Below the pieces are notes generated by a model, which saw nothing but the letters and a program-made list of their open reading frames with translations, did not search any database and had not been told where the DNA came from. A stretch of DNA of 64,000 bases. It comes from Lachnospiraceae bacterium C10. GTDB lineage: Bacteria; Bacillota; Clostridia; Lachnospirales; Lachnospiraceae. The translations under genes and the position numbers were made by a program. This document shows positions 1-8,329 of this stretch, piece after piece (within the stretch, counting starts at the first letter, position 1; each line of letters begins with the position of its first letter). The DNA is taken from positions 1 to 64,000 of the forward strand of contig FMTN01000017.1 of NCBI GenBank assembly GCA_900100095.1, in the 5' to 3' direction.

Positions 1-156
1 GGTTTTGAACAGATTGTTGATCAGGCGGTTGAATCCGATTTTTGAGGCAAACTCTTTGATAAGAAGTAAGCCTGCATCGGATGAAAGATCGCCGCCATTG
101 AAGTTGAGTTTAATTTTTTTGTTGCTATCAAGTGAAACAGTGTTTAAAATAGCCAT
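1..156 (-). CDS. IS1380-family transposase, N-terminal part (cut by window edge)
   Basis: The reverse strand encodes 52 codons starting at an ATG whose complement lies at 154-156, preceded by an AGAAGAGG-type ribosome site; the frame stays open to position 1. The residues include the stretch FNGGDLSSDAGLLL followed by IKEFASKIGF, which matches what I know of the N-terminus of IS1380-type DDE transposases (a GG-x-LSSD-x-GLLLL block). Only the N-terminal fragment is visible, so catalytic residues and intactness cannot be judged. It borders an accessory region with restriction and toxin-remnant genes, which fits a mobile island. Confidence 0.75.
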   Translation of the reverse strand, partial: MAILNTVSLDSNKKIKLNFNGGDLSSDAGLLLIKEFASKIGFNRLINNLFKT

Positions 157-473
157 AGAGGACCTCTTCTTTCTGGTTTGATTTGGCTTTGACACCTAGA
201 TTTTACCAGGGATCTGGTCCTTTTTCTATTCACTTGAAAGATGAAAGTAGAAGAATCTGCAACTGTAGTATCTATGCGGGTTTCACCCGCATTCACCGAA
301 CTTCGGTGAATAATTCAGGTTAAAATTACGAAAAAATCAAAAAAACAGAAAAAAGAAGGAGTGTGGCTTAAAGAACGTGGTATTTTTATGCCCCACCATA
401 GATTTTATACTAGAGTCAAGATGAAGGAGACTTCGTTTTGACTCTTTTTATTTTGTGAAGGAGGGAGCTTGCT
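157..473. other. Gene-free stretch: probable IS end and hairpins
   Basis: No gene is supported here. The stretch lies upstream of the transposase start and should contain one IS terminal inverted repeat, but the other end is outside the window so I cannot place it. Two adjacent perfect hairpins are visible: GCGGGT-TTC-ACCCGC at 276-290 and ATTCACCG-AACTT-CGGTGAAT at 291-311, followed by an A-rich run. A terminator-like hairpin follows at 412-452. Confidence 0.5.
412..452 (+). terminator. Rho-independent terminator-like hairpin
   Basis: AGAGTCAA at 412-419 pairs with TTGACTCT at 438-445, with an inner GAAG/CTTC stem, and is followed by a T-rich run. It lies just upstream of the mini-gene at 474, so it ends an upstream transcript or acts as a leader attenuator. 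Confidence 0.6.
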
Positions 474-611
474 ATGGATGGGATTTTTGGTGTTGATTGG
501 AATCAAGATGGTCAGGTAGACATCGTAGAAGATATGATTACAGCAGATGTGTTGGGATTATTCGATAATGAGGAAAAAGAAGGATCCGAGGAATATGATG
601 AGGAGGAATAA
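474..611 (+). CDS. 45-residue acidic mini-protein with an EF-hand-like calcium loop
   Basis: A short open frame with a strong AAGGAGGG ribosome site at 459-466 and ATG at 474. Near its start it holds DWNQDGQVDIVE, which follows the Asp-x-Asn-x-Asp-Gly-x-Val-Asp-x-x-Glu calcium-binding loop (EF-hand or dockerin type). The rest is very acidic, ending in a run of Glu and Asp. No signal peptide or membrane segment is seen, so it is probably cytosolic. The good ribosome site and the intact loop argue that it is a real gene; its role is unknown. Similar small acidic EF-loop proteins occur in Clostridia, from memory and not verified. Confidence 0.6.
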   Translation: MDGIFGVDWNQDGQVDIVEDMITADVLGLFDNEEKEGSEEYDEEE

Positions 612-676
612 TTGTGGGAGACGGATACTTTAGAAAATGTCCTAAGGTTGCAACATAGTTTAAGGCGGAAAAGAAA

Positions 677-1165
677 ATGATTAATATGAGTGAAAATATA
701 TTACCATATAAAGGATTAGAGTCGTTTAAATTTGGTGATAAGATTGAATCTGTACGACTTATGCTAAAGGAAGAAAAAATTTCTTTTATTCAGTGTATGG
801 GAGAAAAACAGTATATTCATCCTGAACTGAAGAACGAAATTATAGTTATTAAAGATAGTATAAAGCTTTATTTTGTAGACGGAATCTTATTTGAAATCGG
901 ATTGGAAAATGGTTTTAAAGGACAATTACCAAATGGTATTTGTATTGGTATGGATATTGATAAGGCTGTAACTGTAGATTCGAATTTAGAGTATGATGAC
1001 GACGAGGAAGCATTTGTATCTTCAAAAGGTTATACCGTTATTGATGATGCCGCATCTAACTTGGTTTCATATATTGAAATCTATGTTCCGGAAGTAGAAA
1101 GTAGCGAAGATTTTTTTCTGTATGATTGGTTAGAGCGATTCAAAGAAAGAAAAACGCATAGATGA
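677..1165 (+). CDS. Hypothetical protein, 162 residues
   Basis: Intact frame with AAGGCGG about 8 bases before ATG 677; an in-frame ATG at 686 is an alternative start. No signal peptide or membrane helix. The N-terminal region (GLESFKFGDKIESVRLML) and mixed alpha/beta pattern resemble small immunity-type or SMI1-like cytosolic proteins in general character, but I do not recognise a family and give no function. It is acidic in its middle (EYDDDEEA). It lies in AT-rich accessory DNA between a mini-gene and an HNH protein. Confidence 0.55.
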   Translation: MINMSENILPYKGLESFKFGDKIESVRLMLKEEKISFIQCMGEKQYIHPELKNEIIVIKDSIKLYFVDGILFEIGLENGFKGQLPNGICIGMDIDKAVTVDSNLEYDDDEEAFVSSKGYTVIDDAASNLVSYIEIYVPEVESSEDFFLYDWLERFKERKTHR

Positions 1166-1290
1166 AAGCTGGTAACTACAGGTTATAAGTGTGAGTGTGG
1201 TGCGAGGAAATAAAGCCATCATGCTTTAAAACATGTATTTCATGTATGTCATAAGACATAATAAAGCGATGCATATGCGCGTTTACGTGA

Positions 1291-1338
1291 TATAATATTT
1301 GAGTGCAAATATACATTGCTATGCAGAAAGGACAAGCT
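1291..1338 (+). promoter_or_regulatory. Probable -10 box and ribosome site for the HNH gene
   Basis: A perfect TATAAT at 1291-1296 would start RNA near 1303, and AAAGGA at 1327-1332 sits 6 bases before ATG 1339. This decides the start: the GTG at 1303 would be at the 5' end of the RNA without a ribosome site. A convincing -35 box is not evident. Confidence 0.5.
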
Positions 1339-2973
1339 ATGATTTTATTCTTATTGTTAATAGCGTTTATTGCATATTTAATAATTAACAACAAGATTAA
1401 GGAACAGCGCAAAGCGCTTATTGGAGAGATTCTTTATTTTTTAAATCTTGGTAACATTGATAGTTTATTGAAAATATATGACGATCAAGTAACTGTAAAA
1501 AGTAAAAAGACACTTGAAAACTATGATAATATCAAATATTTAAAAGAACATGAAAATCTTGGTGAAGTAAAGCGCATCGTGCTGATGCGTCAAGATATCA
1601 AAAGGGCTATTGTAGGATTTTTAAAAGAAAACGAATTTATGCAAAGACCACAATATAAGTATGTTGCAAACTGGCTTAATGGATATCTTCCGCTTGCAGA
1701 AGGTTTTAGGGTAAGAATTATTTATATTACTTCCGCTGGTAATAATAGGGGCGAAAGGTTAATTAGTTTTTTTGCAAAAGATGTCAAGGAATTTGAGCAG
1801 CACCCAGAGTATTTAATGACAAAGGGTGAATATAATAAAATGTTAAAGCAGCAAGCAAAAGAAGAACTTGAAGAAAAGAAACACGATTATTATGACAAAG
1901 TCAACAGTATCATTGATTTAGTAAATGATTCAAAAGATGGTCTTATTGTAAAAAGTAAAGAAAAGAAACTTAATGAACTTATTCAGCAATTATTTGATAG
2001 GACTATAAACAGTATTCAAAAAGTAAAACAAATTGATAGTGATGAATGGGATATTTTAGATAATTTCATTTCTGGTATTGATAGTCAAGTTAATAAAATA
2101 ATTGATGATGATAAACTGATTAGTTCATACTATGCTTCTAGTGATTTTGCAAAGATTAAAGAAACATGCAATTCTTTAAATGTATCGCGCAAAGAATTCA
2201 ATGATTACATTGAAGAAAAAGCACAATCCATTTCAAAGTTATTCGGCACTAGAATTGTAAGAAATGAAACGCAAAATGCAGATGTTTATAATTACATAAG
2301 GGCATATAAGAAAAGTATTACACCTTTCACAGCAGAAGTATCTGCGGCAGTTTTTGGAAGTGCTGAAAATAATCCGATTGATTATATTATCAAATATTTT
2401 TATCCAAATAAAAGCCAGTACAAAGAACAGATTCAAAAATTAAAGGTTCTGATTGAAGAACTGGAAACTTTAAAAGAAGCAAAGGTAATTATTGATAATT
2501 ATAAAAAAGATTATGAACAATACATTCAAAATGTTCCTGATTATGTTTTAGAAAACGATGAAGATGGTTTTTATCAAAGATTAGGACTTGCAATTATTGA
2601 TGAAGCAGTTCTAAATGTTGAGTACAGATTCACTTATACAAGCGGCGGTGGAATGGCACAGCGTTCTTTCACCGTTCCAATGAATGAAGAAAATATCATT
2701 GAACTTATAAATAGACTTGAAAGTAAGTTGACGCAGCAAGCACTATCAAAAGAACAAAGAGCACTTATGACAAGTAAGCTGCGCGCGCAGATAAAAGAAC
2801 GTGATAATTATACTTGCTGCCAGTGTGGTAATTCCACTAGTAAGGAGCCAAATCTTCTTCTTGAGGTGGATCACATTATTCCAATAGCAAAAGGCGGTTT
2901 AACACTGGAAGAAAATCTGCAAACATTGTGCTGGAAATGCAATAGAAGTAAAGGCGCTAAACTTATAGTATAA
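1339..2973 (+). CDS. Membrane-anchored HNH endonuclease-domain protein
   Basis: The 544-residue product starts with a hydrophobic helix (about residues 1-18, MILFLLLIAFIAYLII), then a long charged, largely helical region (about 30-430), and ends in an HNH nuclease domain (about 480-544). The domain shows C493-x-x-C496, D511-H512 in EVDHIIPIAKGG, Asn526 and C531-x-x-C534, the usual zinc-supported beta-beta-alpha-metal arrangement; the last position of the motif is Asn-rich (CNRSK) rather than His. HNH domains cut DNA. The membrane anchor plus proximity to McrBC-like genes and an IS suggests a defence effector, but that is inference. A strong terminator follows directly, so it is probably a single-gene unit. 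Confidence 0.75.
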   Translation: MILFLLLIAFIAYLIINNKIKEQRKALIGEILYFLNLGNIDSLLKIYDDQVTVKSKKTLENYDNIKYLKEHENLGEVKRIVLMRQDIKRAIVGFLKENEFMQRPQYKYVANWLNGYLPLAEGFRVRIIYITSAGNNRGERLISFFAKDVKEFEQHPEYLMTKGEYNKMLKQQAKEELEEKKHDYYDKVNSIIDLVNDSKDGLIVKSKEKKLNELIQQLFDRTINSIQKVKQIDSDEWDILDNFISGIDSQVNKIIDDDKLISSYYASSDFAKIKETCNSLNVSRKEFNDYIEEKAQSISKLFGTRIVRNETQNADVYNYIRAYKKSITPFTAEVSAAVFGSAENNPIDYIIKYFYPNKSQYKEQIQKLKVLIEELETLKEAKVIIDNYKKDYEQYIQNVPDYVLENDEDGFYQRLGLAIIDEAVLNVEYRFTYTSGGGMAQRSFTVPMNEENIIELINRLESKLTQQALSKEQRALMTSKLRAQIKERDNYTCCQCGNSTSKEPNLLLEVDHIIPIAKGGLTLEENLQTLCWKCNRSKGAKLIV

Positions 2974-2976
2974 ATT

Positions 2977-3008
2977 AAAAATCCCCAGAAATTTCTGGGG
3001 ATTTTTTT
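2977..3008 (+). terminator. Rho-independent terminator after the HNH gene
   Basis: A near-perfect inverted repeat, AATCCCCAGAAA paired with TTTCTGGGGATT, ends in a run of T, starting 3 bases after the stop codon. The A-run on the left makes it potentially bidirectional. Confidence 0.9.
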
Positions 3009-3508
3009 ACAATTATTTTGATTACAAAGCAAAAGACGATCACTATTATAAACTTACAGTATTGGACAAAGGTATTTCCAACTAAAAAAATCGAGTCTTT
3101 GAAAGCAAAAAGAATTATTATGTTCGTATTCTCACAAAAGCTCTCATAAAAAGCAAATATTACTACAGCAGCTGGAGGTCTATAAGAAAGGTGAAGACAG
3201 AGTGATATAATCCGACATAAAATCTGAATATTACTCTTTCTGCGAGGTTCTATAAATGGTACCATGTTAATTGATGTTTACGATTTGAATATTGGGAAAA
3301 TCATTTGTTCTTTAGAATTATAGCGTAAAAGACGACCGACTAGGGGGCAAAAGGGAATATTATCATATTGTTACCTAATTAGCATCTGAGCTAATCTTTT
3401 AAGAATGACTCAGGTGAGACATAGAATTTATCTTGGTGGTTCATGGTTAGAATTACTTGAATGTGGCTGAGAAGAGGACTACAAAGAATAGAAAGACGGG
3501 ATGTTATA
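3009..3508. other. Gene-free AT-rich stretch with possible decayed coding DNA
   Basis: About 500 bases without a supportable gene. On the plus strand one frame reads through with a single stop (around 3082) and ends near 3200, with basic, Tyr/Lys-rich residues, which could be a decayed fragment, but no family is recognisable. I see no clear promoter pair for the downstream module. Confidence 0.4.
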
Positions 3509-4486
3509 ATGGAAGAATTAAAAAGGGAAGACATACAGGAAAATATAGCAGTAATAAAGATAAATAAATCTTATCGTGAGGGAATGTCAGCTCTTGAACT
3601 TTATGATGTTACAAGGGGCGCGTGGAAAAGGAGGCTTGAAAATGTAGAGCCGGTAGAATATGTACTGTCTGTATCTTTTGGTGTTGTAAAAGAAGTCTAC
3701 CATGTAGATGCATGGGTGCCATCAATGGAATTAAACAGAGAGACAATTCCTTATAATGAAGATGCAGATCATGGACGCATTGGCTTTCATGGGGAAGTTG
3801 CAGATGAAGAGATAAGACAGAAATATATAAATAAGTCGGTTGGAGGTCTTTTTAAACGAGGGGAAGCGAGTCCGGTGAAAGTGTTTTTAAATAAAGCTTT
3901 GGATGTTAAAAATCCGAATGATATTAATATAGATGTAGAGCCGGTTACTATAATTCCAACAGGGGACGAGCCGATTGTAGTGTGTCCCAGATGTGAAACA
4001 AGTTTTATAAAAGCGCCTAGATGTCCTACGTGCGGACAGTTAATTCGATATAAAAGGAAGAAATTATTAACAAGTTTGGAAGAATGGGAGCAACTAGCGG
4101 TTTTTCGTGGTGCTAAAGAAATAACTTCTTTTGCACGAGAATTAGCAAAAAATGAACGAATGGGATACCGCCTGGGATCTTCGAATCTGATGATTGATAT
4201 CGAGGATGAGAACGGGAAAAAAATCCTTAAGGTACTTGAGTTTGTTGGTAGAAGTGAAAGTGCAGCAATATATCCGGAGGAGTCAATCAGTGATATCAAT
4301 AAAAATATGCTGAATAAAGATGCTTATTATAATTTTTTAGAGGAAATGAAACCCTTCTTGTCCGAGGAACAGAATTGTACTCCATATGAAAAGGATAATG
4401 TGGAGTATTGGATCGATGACAGAACGATAATTGAGAACGGGGCAAAGATAATAGAAATCTTAAAGAGCTTGCGTGATGGCATTTAA
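3509..4486 (+). CDS. McrBC-associated protein: PUA-like N-domain plus zinc ribbon
   Basis: The start is uncertain: ATG 3461 has no ribosome site, and ATG 3509 is where the protein-like sequence begins, giving 325 residues. Residues 10-130 (YREGMSALELYDVTRGAWK, a following EVYHVDAWVPS strand and a GRIGFHGEV segment) look like a compact domain found beside restriction genes; I suspect a PUA/ASCH/EVE-like fold that could read modified bases, at low confidence. Residues 159-175 form a zinc ribbon, C159-x-x-C162 and C172-x-x-C175. The C-terminal 120 residues are unassigned. It lies 24 bases upstream of the McrB-like gene and is probably co-transcribed, so a specificity or adaptor role is plausible. 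Confidence 0.65.
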   Translation: MEELKREDIQENIAVIKINKSYREGMSALELYDVTRGAWKRRLENVEPVEYVLSVSFGVVKEVYHVDAWVPSMELNRETIPYNEDADHGRIGFHGEVADEEIRQKYINKSVGGLFKRGEASPVKVFLNKALDVKNPNDINIDVEPVTIIPTGDEPIVVCPRCETSFIKAPRCPTCGQLIRYKRKKLLTSLEEWEQLAVFRGAKEITSFARELAKNERMGYRLGSSNLMIDIEDENGKKILKVLEFVGRSESAAIYPEESISDINKNMLNKDAYYNFLEEMKPFLSEEQNCTPYEKDNVEYWIDDRTIIENGAKIIEILKSLRDGI

Positions 4487-4510
4487 TAAACAAAGAGAGA
4501 TAAGATTGTT

Positions 4511-6328
4511 ATGAATATCAATGAGATGATAGATAAATTGAAGGCAGCAGAGGAAATTATCCCGGATCAATACGATGGAAGCTATGAATTAGTAAGAGAA
4601 ATTGTTCGATCTTATGCCACTAAAAAGGATTTTTCAGATTGTACCTATTCAGATTTGGATGCAATATATGCCATGGCTATTGGCACATGGAAGCTGAACG
4701 TTGAGAAGAAAAAAGAATATGTTCAGAGAACCTGTTTGCCATGGAATGAGAAAAAACGATTGGTCGATATTCTTGACAAAGTTTGGGATAATGCCTGTTT
4801 TGAGAAGTATCAGCACAGGGAAACTTCTGTGCCTTTGATCGGAATGTTTGGAACCGGTTTTTATACATTTGATAAGAATACATCTCAGATTGATTGCCCG
4901 GGATTTGTTCGAATGCTGACAGAAATATTAAATCTGCAGGAAGATGAGGAGATGTTTCGTATCGTAGAGTCATTCTTTTCCAGGCCGCCAAAAGGGATGG
5001 GAGTTGCGTCAGCTTCCGTTATTCTTCATTGCTTAAAACCATATACCTTTCCTGTAATAAACAATAATATGGGAAACGGCAATATTTTTATTGCATTGGG
5101 AGTTTTAGAGGATAAACCCTTCAATCTGGATCAATATATTGATAACTGCAGAATAATTAAAACATTTCGAGATGCAAACTTCAAATTTAAAAACTATAGA
5201 GTTTTTGATTTGGAAACCGGAAACTTAACAGAAAGTAAGATGCCACAGGAGGAGATTCCAATAAAAAATGAATTTGATAAAAACATCATTTTATATGGTC
5301 CTCCAGGTACAGGAAAAACATACAATACTGTTGCATATGCAGTAGCAATAATAGAAGGCAAGTCTTTGCGTGAGGTTAAGGGGGAGAACTATTCAGAAGT
5401 TAAGTCTCGCTATGAAGAGTATATGACAGGTGGTCAAATTGCCTTTACGACGTTTCATCAATCCTATGGCTATGAGGAGTTTATAGAGGGTATCAAACCC
5501 AAAGTCAGTCAGGATAACGAGGATGGACTGTTGTACTCTGTTGAACCTGGAATATTTAAGGCGTTTTGTGATAAAGCATTAGCGTCGCTGCCTTCCACTG
5601 ATGAGGATTCTGAAAATCCAGAGCCGAAAAACTATGTGTTTATCATTGATGAAATCAACAGAGGAAATATTTCAAAGATTTTTGGCGAGCTGATTACATT
5701 GATTGAACAGACGAAACGTATTGGAGCAAAAGAGGAGATGACCGTGACTTTGCCATATTCCCCAGATAAAGCATTTGGGGTTCCAAAAAATGTTTATATT
5801 ATCGGTACAATGAACACGGCAGATCGATCAATTATGATGATGGACACGGCTCTTAGAAGAAGATTTTCTTTTGTAGAAATGATGCCGGAATCTGACGTTT
5901 TACGAAATATAGGCGCAGATCAAGTTTCAGTGGATGGTGAAACGTTGGATGTGGCAAAAATGCTTGATATTATCAACAGAAGAATAGAGTATTTGTATGA
6001 TAGAGAGCATACCATTGGACACGCTTTTTTTACTGGGCTTAAAAAGAATTCCGATATAGAAACGCTTGCGGGTATTTTTGAGAACTCAGTTATTCCGCTC
6101 CTTCAGGAATATTTTTATGAAGATTATAGTAAGATACAGTTAGTTCTTGGTGATAACAATAAAATGGGAGATAACAAGCAGTACCAGTTTATTCGTGATG
6201 ATAGGCTTGATATAAATGAAGTTTTCAGTGGAATGCCGGAAGTAGATCTGCCGGAAAATAAATATACCATTCAGAGAGAAGCTTTTAGGAAACTGGAGAG
6301 TTATAAGCTGATTGGTAAGGGACTTTAA
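4511..6328 (+). CDS. mcrB: McrB-like AAA+ GTPase subunit of a McrBC restriction system
   Basis: 605 residues. An N-terminal region (about 1-230) of unrecognised type probably binds target DNA. The motor domain shows Walker A GPPGTGKT at 263-270, Walker B FIIDEINRG at about 377-385 and the McrB signature MNTADRS at 434-440, followed by ALRRRF with candidate arginine fingers. In the known family, McrB rings hydrolyse GTP, recognise modified cytosine DNA and activate McrC. All motor motifs look intact. Ribosome site AGAGAGAT is weak. The gene is followed 6 bases later by the McrC-like gene and preceded by the zinc-ribbon protein, so the three form one operon. The modified base recognised cannot be told from sequence. 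Confidence 0.9.
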   Translation: MNINEMIDKLKAAEEIIPDQYDGSYELVREIVRSYATKKDFSDCTYSDLDAIYAMAIGTWKLNVEKKKEYVQRTCLPWNEKKRLVDILDKVWDNACFEKYQHRETSVPLIGMFGTGFYTFDKNTSQIDCPGFVRMLTEILNLQEDEEMFRIVESFFSRPPKGMGVASASVILHCLKPYTFPVINNNMGNGNIFIALGVLEDKPFNLDQYIDNCRIIKTFRDANFKFKNYRVFDLETGNLTESKMPQEEIPIKNEFDKNIILYGPPGTGKTYNTVAYAVAIIEGKSLREVKGENYSEVKSRYEEYMTGGQIAFTTFHQSYGYEEFIEGIKPKVSQDNEDGLLYSVEPGIFKAFCDKALASLPSTDEDSENPEPKNYVFIIDEINRGNISKIFGELITLIEQTKRIGAKEEMTVTLPYSPDKAFGVPKNVYIIGTMNTADRSIMMMDTALRRRFSFVEMMPESDVLRNIGADQVSVDGETLDVAKMLDIINRRIEYLYDREHTIGHAFFTGLKKNSDIETLAGIFENSVIPLLQEYFYEDYSKIQLVLGDNNKMGDNKQYQFIRDDRLDINEVFSGMPEVDLPENKYTIQREAFRKLESYKLIGKGL

Positions 6329-6334
6329 GGGCGT

Positions 6335-7654
6335 ATGAAGAATCTGATGGAAGTACGGGAATTTGACACAATTGTCTGTGATGAACGTTATATTGACAGC
6401 CCATATTTTAAATATCTGGATGAAAAGCATTTTAAAGAGCTTGAGCAGTTTATAAAAGAGTATTCGTCAGAAGAAACAGATATACTAGAATTCATGTCGA
6501 TTGGATTTAAGCGAAGTGTTGGTACAACGATAACGTTTCATCAGTATGTTGGGATAATAGAGCTTCAAAGCGGATTTCAGATTGAAGTACTGCCGAAGGT
6601 GACTGTAAATGACGATGAGGGTGATTTTGCAATAACAAAGAGGATATTTCTCAACATGTTATGTTGCTTGAAAGAATTTGAGGGCAAATCTTTTCATTCA
6701 GCGTCACTTAATGCCGATCGGATGAATCTGTACGAGATTTTTATCAATATGTATTTGCAGGAAACAAGAAAACTGGTTAAGCATGGCATTAAATCTGCGT
6801 ATATTCAGAAAGAGGACAATCTAAAGTTTTATAAAGGCAAATTGATGATAAGCCGGCATATTAGAACCAATGCTGCGCACAAAGAGCGTTTTTACATGCA
6901 ATATGATGAATATCATGTAAATCGACCGGAGAATCGATTGATTAAGTCAACACTGTTAAAACTTCAAAAACTTACTGACAGTACGGAAAATGCGAAAGAG
7001 GTCCGTCAGCTGTTGCATTTGTTTGAGCTTGTCGATCCATCGATAAATATTGATAAAGATTTTGCTTCGGTTCATGTTGGGAGAGACATGAAGCATTATG
7101 AGAAAGTGCTTCAATGGACAGATATTTTTCTGAGAAATAAGAGTTTTACTACTTTTTCAGGCAAGAAAACAGGAACCGCACTTCTTTTTCCGATGGAACA
7201 GGTTTTCGAGGCTTTTGTAGCAAAGTGGGTGAGCAGGATTTTCACAGATGCATCAAACGGTACTGTTCGTGTAACAGCTCAGGACAGGGGATATTATCTG
7301 TTCGATTCGCCACGGAAGTTTCGTCTCAGACCGGATATAGTCTTACGAAAAGCGCAAGAGAACGCTATAATTCTGGACACAAAGTGGAAATGCTTAAAGC
7401 CCGATGCAAGAATAAATTATGGAATCTCTCAAGCTGATATGTATCAGATGTATGCGTATGCGAAAAAGTATCATACATCAGAAATCTGGCTGATATATCC
7501 GTATTATGAAAACGTAAAAGGAATCGCGCCTCTTTGTTTTACAGCGGACGAGGGTGAAAATCAGAAGGTAACGGTAAGGGTGTTTTTTGTCGATTTGGCT
7601 GACTACAGGAATAGTATTCAGTATCTATATGATACTATTTTCCTGGAAGAGTAA
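6335..7654 (+). CDS. mcrC: McrC-like nuclease subunit of a McrBC restriction system
   Basis: 439 residues, within the McrC size range. The N-terminal half is the McrB-interaction region; the C-terminal half carries a PD-(D/E)xK nuclease core: R-P-D334 followed by ILD348-T-K350, preceded by the helix LLFPMEQVFEAFVAKW typical of McrC-family proteins. In the family McrC cuts DNA only when stimulated by McrB. Catalytic residues are all present. It starts 6 bases after the mcrB stop. The 3' end abuts a truncated relE remnant, which suggests that an insertion or deletion placed this operon here. Confidence 0.88.
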   Translation: MKNLMEVREFDTIVCDERYIDSPYFKYLDEKHFKELEQFIKEYSSEETDILEFMSIGFKRSVGTTITFHQYVGIIELQSGFQIEVLPKVTVNDDEGDFAITKRIFLNMLCCLKEFEGKSFHSASLNADRMNLYEIFINMYLQETRKLVKHGIKSAYIQKEDNLKFYKGKLMISRHIRTNAAHKERFYMQYDEYHVNRPENRLIKSTLLKLQKLTDSTENAKEVRQLLHLFELVDPSINIDKDFASVHVGRDMKHYEKVLQWTDIFLRNKSFTTFSGKKTGTALLFPMEQVFEAFVAKWVSRIFTDASNGTVRVTAQDRGYYLFDSPRKFRLRPDIVLRKAQENAIILDTKWKCLKPDARINYGISQADMYQMYAYAKKYHTSEIWLIYPYYENVKGIAPLCFTADEGENQKVTVRVFFVDLADYRNSIQYLYDTIFLEE

Positions 7655-7859
7655 GACACAAAATATATTATCCGTTGAAAAAAATCTTGTCGGGTGTACC
7701 GATTCCAGAGTCCATGGAAAAGAGTTAACCGCAAACCGAAGTGGTCAATGGCGATATCGTATCGGTGATTATCGCCTGCTATGTGTGATAGAGAACGATA
7801 AATTGGTCATTGTCGCTTTGCCAGTTGGACATAGAAACGAAGTGTACAGACGAGGATGA
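7655..7859 (+). pseudogene. 5'-truncated RelE/ParE-family toxin remnant
   Basis: From about 7677 the reading frame gives EKNLVGCTDSRVHG, NRSGQWRYRIGDYRLLC and VALPVGHRNEVYR, which is the C-terminal two thirds of a RelE/YafQ-type mRNA interferase. The N-terminal third is missing: upstream in this frame lies mcrC coding sequence, and there is no ribosome site. No antitoxin gene is next to it. The open frame formally extends back to an ATG at 7587, but that part is antisense to family expectation and is just the mcrC 3' end in another frame. It is best read as a leftover from the event that brought in the mcrBC module. Confidence 0.75.
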
Positions 7860-7893
7860 AAGCACTTGATCATATAGAGAGCGAGGATTTGAG

Positions 7894-8304
7894 ATGGTAA
7901 AAGAAGTCGTCAGAGATCCATTGTTTCTGCAGCAGAAATCCGAACCGGCAACGAGAGAAGATCAGCAGGTAATCGTGGATTTAGTGGATACTTTGAAAGC
8001 AAACAGCGACCGATGTGTAGGGATGGCGGCCAACATGATTGGCGTTAAGAAGCAGATTATTGCCGTGGCGGTGGGACCGTTTGTCATTCCGATGGTAAAT
8101 CCCGTAATTACCAAGAAAAGCGGGAAATACCAGACAGAGGAAAGCTGTCTCTCGCTGGATGGGATAAGGCCTTGCACGAGATATCGGGAGATCGAGGTCG
8201 ATTATCTGGATCAGAATTTCACACCTCAGCATGGAAGGTACTCTGATTTTACAGCGCAGATCATTCAGCATGAGATACAGCATTTTAGCGGAGAGTTGAT
8301 TTGA
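7894..8304 (+). CDS. def: Peptide deformylase-like protein
   Basis: 136 residues with the three deformylase motifs: GMAANMIG (family G-x-G-x-A-A-x-Q, here Asn instead of Gln), EESCLSL (family EGCLS, metal-binding Cys) and QHEIQH (family HExxH, metal-binding His pair and Glu). Deformylases remove the formyl group from nascent N-termini. The length is short and the Gln-to-Asn change and the EES in place of EGC suggest a divergent paralogue, perhaps not the housekeeping enzyme. Weak ribosome site (GCGAGGA). It is followed 25 bases later by the MGMT fusion gene, same strand. Confidence 0.8.
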   Translation: MVKEVVRDPLFLQQKSEPATREDQQVIVDLVDTLKANSDRCVGMAANMIGVKKQIIAVAVGPFVIPMVNPVITKKSGKYQTEESCLSLDGIRPCTRYREIEVDYLDQNFTPQHGRYSDFTAQIIQHEIQHFSGELI

Positions 8305-8329
8305 GAGAAGATTTGTAACAGGTGATTCT

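Noticed and set aside
1303-1338. GTG start at 1303 for the HNH gene
   Set aside because: A perfect TATAAT at 1291 would start RNA at about 1303, leaving no ribosome site; ATG 1339 has AAAGGA.
2975-3265. Minus-strand frame of 96 codons through the terminator region
   Set aside because: It runs through the terminator hairpin, lacks a ribosome site, and its residues are unlike a protein family (Cys/Phe/Ile run).
7587-7654. Upstream extension of the relE frame to ATG 7587
   Set aside because: It lies in the mcrC coding region in another frame and does not resemble a RelE N-terminus.
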